From assembly GCA_937957685.1 (NCBI GenBank), contig CALGAO010000028.1, positions 1-9,535 on the forward strand: 9,535 nucleotides of DNA, in the 5' to 3' direction. This DNA comes from an uncultured Paenibacillaceae bacterium (GTDB lineage Bacteria; Bacillota; Bacilli; Paenibacillales; DA-C8). This document shows, in pieces, positions 1-5,860 of the stretch. The first letter of the stretch is position 1; each line of letters opens with the position of its first letter. The position numbers were made by a program, and so were the translations under genes. The notes under the pieces were generated by a model. The model was not told the origin of the DNA, ran no database searches, and worked only from the letters and a program-made list of their open reading frames with translations.

Positions 1-3000
1 CTTCCTGCGTGCTGTTCAGCAGATTCTCCGCCTCGCTGATCGCCTGGGCCAGCGCGGTCTTGTCCGCCGGTTGCGGCACCGGAATGTTGCTCGACACGTT
101 GATCGTATGGGTGGACGCCACGGTCAGGTCGACGGTACCGGATATGCCGCTGCGCGATACCTCGAACTGGAGGATCGACACCTGTGCATTCCCTTCAGGG
201 GCATCGGCCTTCACCTTGCCATGCAGGGTGATGAGGCTTCCATCCTCCTGGATGGCGTGCTCTTCTCCCGAGACGCTGGCGATCAGACGGATCTGGCCTT
301 CTTCGGGACGAACCGCCGTTGCCAGCACTTCCAGATGGGCCCGGTTGGTCGAATAGGCACCATCCGCCAGCGACCACGTCGAACCATCCTGAACCAGTTC
401 GTATTCGATCCGGGACGGGTCGTAGCTCACGACCACATCAAACACCGTGAAGCCATATACGACATCCGTCACGCTCAGATCCAGTGTGATGGATTGGCCC
501 GGTTCAGCCTGGCTGGTCCCGCTGAGCTTCGCCTTGGCCCAATGGCCCTCTGGCTCCTCCGGTTCTTCCGGTTCTTCAGGCTCTTCCGGAGTGACGGGCG
601 CACCCGGACGGTCTTCCGCCGCGTAAGCGTACACGTTGAAGTTGTCGATCCAGGTTGTCCAGGAAGTCGTAACTCCGCCTGGCCTTACCAGAACAAACTG
701 GAGTCGCGAGAAGTTGTTGGCATATGTCGTTCCCTCATCGAATGGGATGCCCTTGACCTCAGCCGTCTGCTCGTTAGCCATATTGGTGATCTTCAGATCG
801 ATGGTTCTCAGGTCGAAATGGAGCGCTGCCTGCACGCGGTAGAGCGCATTGGCCTGAGTGAATCCGGTGCCGACCGGCGTACCCGTGATCGGAGTGTTCG
901 AGGCCGTACCGCCCGTTGCATACGCCAGCTCATTGCCGTTCAGATGCTGCAGCGTCAGATACCTCATGCCATTCGAGTCCTCGAAGCTGAGCTGCGCACC
1001 GGTCGAGTTGACGGGCGATCCGACATTCCATTCGAGATCGATCAGGACGGTATCCGCAACTACCGGTTGGCTCAACTGCTTCTGCGTGCTGCGCACGCCT
1101 GTTCCGCCGCCGCTCAGCTGGAATACCTTGTTGCCGCCTACGGTCGCCACCTGGCTGCCGAGATAGCCTACGCCGCCGGCGGTGCCTGTGGACGAGCCCC
1201 AGGTGTCGCCTTCATTGCGGTTCTCGAAGCTCTCGCTGATGATCGGCACGTACACGCGGGCGCTGTCCTGATGCGAGCCTTCGACGGTCCTGGCCGTGAT
1301 TCGCGCTGTGCCTGAGGAGAGCGCGGTCACACGGCCCAGCGAGTCGACCGTGGCAACCTCCGGATCATGGGACGACCACGTCACGTCGTTGTTGGTCGCC
1401 TGAAGCGGCTTCACCTCGGCGCTCAGACGAACAACCGGCGGATTCGGATCCGGATTCAGTTCGGAGAAATGATCCGAACGCACGTATACCGCTTTCGGCT
1501 CCACGTTGATGCCCGTTACCGCGACCGGTTCGCTCTGCACATTCACGATCACCGACTCCGTCAGTCCGCCGGACTCGGTGGTCGCCGTGATGACCGCTGT
1601 GCCGACCGACACGCCCGTCACCTGACCTTGCTCATCGACCGAGGCGATGTCCGGATCGGAGCTTTGCCAGATGATCCGCTTGTTGTAGGCATTATCCGGC
1701 AGGACGAGGGCGTCTATGCGCTTCGTCGTGCCGACGAGCAGGTTCAGCACGGATCGGTCGAGGATCAGCTCCTCTACGGCGATGGCATTCACCGTGATGA
1801 AGGCCGTTGCCTTGACATTCTGATCATCGATCGAATAGGCGGTGATCGTCACGGTCCCCTGTTGCTCGTGAGCCGTCACCACGCCGTTCTCATCAACGGA
1901 AGCGATCTCCGGATCGGAAGAGGTCCAGCCGATCTGATGCAGGCCCGCTTCTTCCGGAGCGAGGGTGACCGACAGCGACTGTGTCTCTCCCTGCAGCATC
2001 GTCGTCCGATAAGGCTTGAACTCGATCGACGTCACCGGACAGTAGAGATTGAAGTCGCGCTCCACAGAGCCATCGATGCCAAGCAACATCGTGGTCGGCC
2101 TGCAACCGTTCTTGGTGCCGTACAGTACCGCATAGTCCGCCTGCGGCAAGCCTTGGAGCATGAAGTATCCGTGAGCGTTGGTCTGCGTGGTATAGTCCTT
2201 TCCGCCGATCGTGACACGTACGGTGGCATCGCGGATTCGTTTGTCGCCGCCGTTGGTGACCCAGCCGCTGACAGACCCGGTGCCGCGCTTCGTCACGATA
2301 TTCGGGATCGGCGGTTCCTCCATGCCAACGCCGATGAAGAAGCTCGGATGCGGCGGCTGATTGTACCCGACGTTCTGCCAGGCGATCGCCAGCCTGTACT
2401 GCGGATCATGCATCAGCGTATAGATCCGCGTATCGGTCAGATCCGTCGTCGTATACAGCCGGAGCGCATTGCTGTCCACAGTGCGCCAGATGACCTCCTC
2501 GCGCCAGTCGCCGAGCAGATCGGCCTGAAGCACGGGCGTGCCCTTCGTATGGTTGTTGGACAGCGTTCCTTCAGCCTTCAGCAGGTTGACCAGTCTCAGA
2601 TTCTCATAATCCCACTTGTCGATCTTGCCAACCCCGGTCGCCTGCGCATCGTTCCACTCATGGTCGAGCAGCTCGCGCAGCAGGTCGCCATCCCACCAGA
2701 TCGCGAAGTTCGTCGACGGGATCTGGTCAGCGATCTTCTCGCCTGTCGTCCGGTGCAAGCCGCCAACCGTGCTGTTCCACTCTCCGCGGATCGCCCAGGC
2801 CTCCGCTCCTTCGTATCGCGGGTCAATATCCGCCGTCAGGCCGCGCCCCGTGTCCTGACCCGTGGGATAGCCCCACAGGACCTCACCGGTGCGGGCATCG
2901 CGCATGTCGTAGCCGTATGGCGCCCCGGCGTTTTCCTGCACCGCGAAGATCTCCAGCCCCGGGCGGCTCGGGATGAAGTCGCCGACATGCAGCGCGTCGC

Positions 3001-4213
3001 CGTGTCCGAGTCCGGAGTTGTACAGCCCGCTGCCGTCGTGATCGATCGTGATCTGACCGTAGATGATCTCATCCTTGCCGTCCCCGTCCACATCCGCGAT
3101 GCTGAGCGAATGATAGCCCTGACCAGTCCAGCTTCCATAGCCCGGATCATTGGTATCGAATCTCCAGAGCTTCCGGAGCTGGCCGTTCTCGAAGTTGTAC
3201 GCCACGAGCACCGTCCTCGTGTAATACCCGCGAGCCATGATGATGCTCGGCCGTACGCCGTCCAGATAGGCCACACCGGCCAGGAAGCGGTCCACGCGGT
3301 TGCCGTAGTTGTCTCCCCAGTCAGACACATTGCCGCGCGGCGGATCGTAATCCACGGTGGTGATCGCCCGCCCGGTCCGTCCGTCGAACACCGTCAGGTA
3401 TTCGGGGCCGTTCAGCACATAGCCGTTGGTATTGCGGTAATCGGCATTTGGATCTCCGATCACATGACCGCCGCCGTCCACCGTGCCGTCGGCTGTCTTG
3501 GCGACCACTTCCGCCCGTCCGTCCCCGTCCAGATCGTAGACGAGGAACTGGGTGTAGTGCGCGCCGGACCGGATGTTGATGCCGAGATTGATGCGCCACA
3601 GGAATGTTCCGTCCAGCTTGTACGCATCCAGGTAGGTTTCCCCCGTGTAGCCGCTCTGTGAATTGTCCTTGGCGTTGGAGGGCTGCCATTTGATCACGAT
3701 CTCATATTGACCGTCTCCGTCCAGATCGCCGACGCTTCCGTCGTTGGCATGATACGTGTACGTCTCCCCGTTCGGTGTGGTGCCGTCAGCCGGCTTGCGG
3801 ATCGGGATGTCCAGGTAGTTCCTGGCCCAGACGGTGGTGGTCGATGATTCGGGCTGCTCCTCCGACAAGATCACCGGACGTATCTCGTATACCGAGTCGA
3901 TCGTCCCATCCGGATCCAGATAGTTGGTGCTTTCCGTCAGGGGTGTGCTGTTCAATTTCACGCCGTCCCGATACACGTTGAAGGCGATATCTGTCGGGTC
4001 TGTGCCGAGCAATCGCCAGCCTACATAAATTCCCTCCTCTGTCATGATTGCTACCGGAGCTCTGGTCAGATGCTCCATCTGACGGGGCGGAGCGGATTCG
4101 TCTGCCAGAGCGGTATAGGCTCCGCCCGCCGTCGCCACCCAGGCGGAGAGCGCTATCAACATTGCCAATACCAACCGGGCGGCAGCTGCGCTGTATTTCC
4201 TCACAGCCATCAT
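1..4213 (-). CDS. Multimodular secreted rhamnogalacturonan lyase, family PL11 (C-terminus cut by the window edge)
   Basis: This protein cleaves the rhamnose-galacturonate backbone of rhamnogalacturonan I by beta-elimination, outside the cell. The frame is open from ATG at 4213 to the left edge, giving 1404 residues without a stop. Residues 1-37 form a signal peptide ending in ALA. Residues about 40-628 are the PL11 domain, with DLDGDG or DVDGDG calcium-type motifs near 162, 226 and 372, the stretch LQADLLGDWREEVIWR near 565, and AWQNVGYNQPPHPSFF near 615. B. subtilis YesW and YesX consist of little more than this domain. After it come a carboxypeptidase-regulatory-like domain (638-726), three BIG2 domains (727-808, 809-892, 895-990; each with a WxSSDP/WSSHDP and ASVD/ATVD motif), a jelly-roll module (991-1197), a PEEP-repeat linker (about 1208-1222), a cohesin-like domain (1223-1370) and the start of a FIVAR-like helical repeat (from about 1382). 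Endo versus exo action cannot be decided here. Identification as PL11 is firm; the accessory names are by motif resemblance. Confidence 0.93.
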   Translation of the reverse strand, partial: MMAVRKYSAAAARLVLAMLIALSAWVATAGGAYTALADESAPPRQMEHLTRAPVAIMTEEGIYVGWRLLGTDPTDIAFNVYRDGVKLNSTPLTESTNYLDPDGTIDSVYEIRPVILSEEQPESSTTTVWARNYLDIPIRKPADGTTPNGETYTYHANDGSVGDLDGDGQYEIVIKWQPSNAKDNSQSGYTGETYLDAYKLDGTFLWRINLGINIRSGAHYTQFLVYDLDGDGRAEVVAKTADGTVDGGGHVIGDPNADYRNTNGYVLNGPEYLTVFDGRTGRAITTVDYDPPRGNVSDWGDNYGNRVDRFLAGVAYLDGVRPSIIMARGYYTRTVLVAYNFENGQLRKLWRFDTNDPGYGSWTGQGYHSLSIADVDGDGKDEIIYGQITIDHDGSGLYNSGLGHGDALHVGDFIPSRPGLEIFAVQENAGAPYGYDMRDARTGEVLWGYPTGQDTGRGLTADIDPRYEGAEAWAIRGEWNSTVGGLHRTTGEKIADQIPSTNFAIWWDGDLLRELLDHEWNDAQATGVGKIDKWDYENLRLVNLLKAEGTLSNNHTKGTPVLQADLLGDWREEVIWRTVDSNALRLYTTTDLTDTRIYTLMHDPQYRLAIAWQNVGYNQPPHPSFFIGVGMEEPPIPNIVTKRGTGSVSGWVTNGGDKRIRDATVRVTIGGKDYTTQTNAHGYFMLQGLPQADYAVLYGTKNGCRPTTMLLGIDGSVERDFNLYCPVTSIEFKPYRTTMLQGETQSLSVTLAPEEAGLHQIGWTSSDPEIASVDENGVVTAHEQQGTVTITAYSIDDQNVKATAFITVNAIAVEELILDRSVLNLLVGTTKRIDALVLPDNAYNKRIIWQSSDPDIASVDEQGQVTGVSVGTAVITATTESGGLTESVIVNVQSEPVAVTGINVEPKAVYVRSDHFSELNPDPNPPVVRLSAEVKPLQATNNDVTWSSHDPEVATVDSLGRVTALSSGTARITARTVEGSHQDSARVYVPIISESFENRNEGDTWGSSTGTAGGVGYLGSQVATVGGNKVFQLSGGGTGVRSTQKQLSQPVVADTVLIDLEWNVGSPVNSTGAQLSFEDSNGMRYLTLQHLNGNELAYATGGTASNTPITGTPVGTGFTQANALYRVQAALHFDLRTIDLKITNMANEQTAEVKGIPFDEGTTYANNFSRLQFVLVRPGGVTTSWTTWIDNFNVYAYAAEDRPGAPVTPEEPEEPEEPEEPEGHWAKAKLSGTSQAEPGQSITLDLSVTDVVYGFTVFDVVVSYDPSRIEYELVQDGSTWSLADGAYSTNRAHLEVLATAVRPEEGQIRLIASVSGEEHAIQEDGSLITLHGKVKADAPEGNAQVSILQFEVSRSGISGTVDLTVASTHTINVSSNIPVPQPADKTALAQAISEAENLLNSTQE

Positions 4214-4223
4214 CACATATCTG

Positions 4224-4233
4224 CCTCCTCCTT
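4224..4233 (-). promoter_or_regulatory. Ribosome binding site of the PL11 lyase gene
   Basis: On the minus strand this reads AAGGAGGAGG, a near-perfect Shine-Dalgarno sequence. Three in-frame candidate starts follow: GTG at 4216, ATG at 4213 and ATG at 4210. The final GGAGG lies 10 nt before ATG 4213 and 7 nt before the GTG. I chose ATG 4213; the choice changes the product by only one residue either way. Confidence 0.85.
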
Positions 4234-4247
4234 CTTTCGTGGTATAG

Positions 4248-4263
4248 TTGACTTCGCTTTCAT
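4248..4263 (-). promoter_or_regulatory. Catabolite-responsive element (cre)-like site before the lyase gene
   Basis: The minus strand reads ATGAAAGCGAAGTCAA, which fits the Gram-positive CcpA consensus WTGNAANCGNWWNCAW at all but one constrained position (G where W is expected). It lies 35-50 nt upstream of the chosen start codon, in the leader or at the promoter. CcpA binding here would repress the lyase when glucose is present. The match is seen in the sequence; its function is inferred. Confidence 0.5.
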
Positions 4264-4456
4264 TCTGTAAGAAATGCGTTCGTCACGAAATGCAAAAAGC
4301 AGACATCTATGATGACAAATCAGACTTTTTGATAGTTTTGTATTTTATGGAAATATATGTTCGACAAATGATGATCATTTATATAAAAATGTTTGTTGAA
4401 AACCATGAGTGGCACGACAGATCGCTTGCTTCCCTGTCCTCATTCGCCATCTTCTG

Positions 4457-5185
4457 TCATGCAAGCGAACGGGATCCTGCAATCCGGACCGTTCTGGCAG
4501 AACCGCATCTCCATGTCATCATCTCTGTCGGCGTGAGCCCGGTCTGCTTCTTGAACACCCTGCTGAAATAATGGGGGTTGTTGCCATACCCCAGCATCTC
4601 CGCCAATTCCACCACCCTGACTTTATCCGACCTGACGATATGGTCGACGGCTCGCTGCACCCGCAGCCTGGTCACATATTGGGAGAACGTGAGCCCGGTC
4701 TCTCTCTTGAACTGCTTGCCGATGTAGTCCGCATTCATGAACAGCATCTCGCTTGCCACCCACTGCAGCGTCAGCCTGGGATTGCCGATGTTGTCCTCCA
4801 CGATCTGCTTCATCCTGGCCGTGATCGTGCTGGGCTGTTTTCGCGCCGACGGCTTGAAGCCGCGCAGCCGCTCCTCGACCTTATCGAGCAGGAAGTCCCG
4901 GAGCGAGTTAAGCGTTTTCATTTTTTCCAATGCCGCAACGCCCAGGATATAATCCTGCAATCGCTCCCTCGTGACCTCCGCCACCAGTCTCACGTACAGA
5001 AAAATCACCCAGGCCCTCGCTGTCTGTACGTCCATCCGGCGCTCCTGAGCTCGGTCGAACCAGTTCTCGAGCATCGCCCGAACGTCCTGCCATCGCCCTG
5101 ACCTCACCCATAGATCCAGCTGGACCGCATCCAGTCCCGGGTCCGGACAGAACCCGACCCCGTCGACCGACAACACCTGAACCAT
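4457..5185 (-). CDS. AraC-family regulator resembling the C-terminal half of a YesN-type response regulator (no receiver domain)
   Basis: A 242-residue DNA-binding protein, probably a transcriptional activator of the adjacent lyase gene. Residues about 122-226 form the double helix-turn-helix AraC domain, with the second-motif signature LAEMLGYGNNPHYFSRVFKK and the TGLTPTE end. Residues about 20-115 are helical and resemble the linker between receiver and AraC domain in YesN-type response regulators. The roughly 120-residue phospho-acceptor domain is absent: the frame has a TAA at 5246-5248, only 20 codons upstream of the ATG, and no receiver motif (acidic pocket, phospho-Asp, Lys-Pro) appears in the other frames upstream. 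The ribosome binding site is a run of seven G 5 nt before the ATG, which is weak. It lies 243 bp upstream of the lyase on the same strand. It may be a working truncated regulator or the remnant of a longer gene. Confidence 0.82.
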   Translation of the reverse strand: MVQVLSVDGVGFCPDPGLDAVQLDLWVRSGRWQDVRAMLENWFDRAQERRMDVQTARAWVIFLYVRLVAEVTRERLQDYILGVAALEKMKTLNSLRDFLLDKVEERLRGFKPSARKQPSTITARMKQIVEDNIGNPRLTLQWVASEMLFMNADYIGKQFKRETGLTFSQYVTRLRVQRAVDHIVRSDKVRVVELAEMLGYGNNPHYFSRVFKKQTGLTPTEMMTWRCGSARTVRIAGSRSLA

Positions 5186-5284
5186 CGTATCCCCCCCTGG
5201 ATTTCCGTTGGCCTGTTGGATCAGGCTGGCGAGAGTATCTCTTTCTTACATTAACATGATCGGACTGGCTGTGAAATTGTAGAT

Positions 5285-5361
5285 AATGATCATCACCGTC
5301 AATTTTGACAGCGCATACAAGGAATGATCAAATCTAAAATGCAGGGTCAAGAATGATCAAA
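5285..5361. promoter_or_regulatory. TGATCA repeat cluster upstream of the receiver-less AraC gene
   Basis: AATGATCA occurs three times, at 5285-5292, 5323-5330 and 5352-5359; the last two are part of the identical 11-mer GAATGATCAAA. AATGATCATCA at 5285-5295 is also found exactly, on the other strand, inside the palindrome before the lyase gene (4369-4379). A possible minus-strand promoter overlaps the first copy: CTGTCA, 17 bp, CATTAT. The repeats may be operator sites shared by regulator and lyase. A weaker cre-like string (two mismatches) lies at 5306-5319. Confidence 0.35.
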
Positions 5362-5635
5362 AACGAGATGTCCATGAAAGAAGGCGAGATGGACGTCATG
5401 ACAACAAAAGAACGCGTCGGGCAAGAAGCGCTCGCGTTGCTTCCATAAGTGGGCTTCGCTGGGGAAGCGGTGCATGTGTGGTTTCCATTGTGGGGCTTTC
5501 TGGGGATGTGGTGACTTCATATTGAGCTTGCTGGGAATGGATTCGGAGGAAACGGCGGTCATCATGCTCATGTCCCGGGAAATAAAAAAGGGGGAACTCG
5601 TCCCCACCACAGTAGTTACTCCGACATAACGAAAA
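5362..5635. other. Gene-free stretch with degenerate direct repeats
   Basis: I find no convincing gene here on either strand. Two similar G-rich segments of about 29 bp, at about 5437-5465 and 5478-5506, repeat with a period of about 42 bp (TTCCAT, a G-run, CTT and CTGGGGA in common). A 26-codon frame with ATG at 5368 and stop at 5446-5448 has no good ribosome binding site. Together with the terminator that follows, the stretch resembles non-coding intergenic repeat sequence more than a decayed gene. That is an impression from pattern, not a database result. Confidence 0.3.
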
Positions 5636-5676
5636 AAACGGTCGCCCAGGTGACCTGATCCTGAGCGACCGTTTTC
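5636..5676 (-). terminator. Strong rho-independent terminator downstream of the GH42 gene
   Basis: A perfect 11-bp stem (AAAACGGTCGC at 5636-5646 pairing with GCGACCGTTTT at 5666-5676) encloses a 19-nt loop that can add a CAGG/CCTG inner pair. On the minus strand the stem leads into a run of seven T, the classic layout, so it should stop transcripts from the GH42 gene about 185 nt past its stop codon. On the plus strand a shorter T-run follows, so it may act in both directions. It separates GH42 transcription from the regulator-lyase pair. Confidence 0.85.
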
Positions 5677-5760
5677 CTTTGTCGGCTACTGGTTCGGCCA
5701 CTTCAAGCAAACAGAGGCAATTGAAAACCACCCGAACTCCAGGCTTACCTTGGGCAAACC

Positions 5761-5833
5761 TCTGCTCTCACGCTGCTCCGAATACTTCTGCATGCCTGAG
5801 AGAAGATTTTTTCTGCTCTCAGGCTGCTCCGAA
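5761..5833. repeat. Pair of 22-bp direct repeats with an overlapping 9-bp hairpin
   Basis: TCTGCTCTCACGCTGCTCCGAA-type sequence at 5761-5782 recurs at 5812-5833 with a single change (21 of 22 identical), 51 bp apart. Between and overlapping the copies is an inverted repeat, GCCTGAGAG at 5794-5802 and CTCTCAGGC at 5816-5824, with a 13-nt loop containing six T. The unit lies within 100 bp after the GH42 stop codon, before its terminator. It is not itself a terminator, since no T-run follows the stem. It may be an RNA processing or stability element, or a piece of a genomic repeat family. Confidence 0.6.
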
Positions 5834-5860
5834 GACCACCCGCCTCCATGCTGCGGCCAT

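Larger units (their letters stand above)
4214..4456 (-). promoter_or_regulatory. Lyase upstream control region with a 15-bp palindrome
   Basis: This is an AT-rich gap of 243 bp between the receiver-less regulator and the lyase. It contains a perfect inverted repeat at 4366-4380 (AAATGAT, one base, ATCATTT), a TTCGT-n-ACGAA palindrome at 4279-4289, two direct copies of GAAATGC (4271-4277 and 4287-4293), and the cre-like site near the start codon. I see no sigma-A promoter with a good -35 and -10 pair, which would fit an activator-dependent promoter. No rho-independent terminator is visible after the upstream gene, so readthrough from it is possible. Confidence 0.5.

Noticed and set aside
71..1315. 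Long plus-strand open frame of 414 codons
   Set aside because: It is antisense to the lyase, whose frame encodes recognisable cohesin-like and jelly-roll domains. The frame is rich in Arg, His and Asp in the manner of complement-strand translations and shows no domain.
1367..3661. Plus-strand open frame of 764 codons
   Set aside because: It is antisense to the PL11 and BIG2 regions. Its length comes from the GC-rich codon use of the real gene; there is no ribosome binding site or motif.
4366..5361. CRISPR or tandem-array reading of the TGATCA copies
   Set aside because: Only short motifs recur, at unequal spacing (38 and 29 bp) and without uniform spacers; operator-like repeats explain them better.
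5368..5448. Plus-strand frame of 26 codons beginning MSMKEGEMDVMTTKERVG
   Set aside because: Its composition looks protein-like, but there is no good ribosome binding site, it is very short, and the continuation is interrupted. It is kept only as a note.
5537..5659. Plus-strand frame of 40 codons starting MDSEETAVIMLMS, first thought to be the tail of a LacI-type or sugar-binding protein
   Set aside because: Careful reading of the A-run at 5580-5583 shows that the apparent family-like ending is in a different frame, so the resemblance disappears.
5396..5731. Minus-strand frame of 111 codons upstream of the receiver-less regulator, considered as a lost receiver domain
   Set aside because: It has no receiver motif (acidic pair, phospho-Asp, Lys-Pro) and runs through the terminator hairpin.
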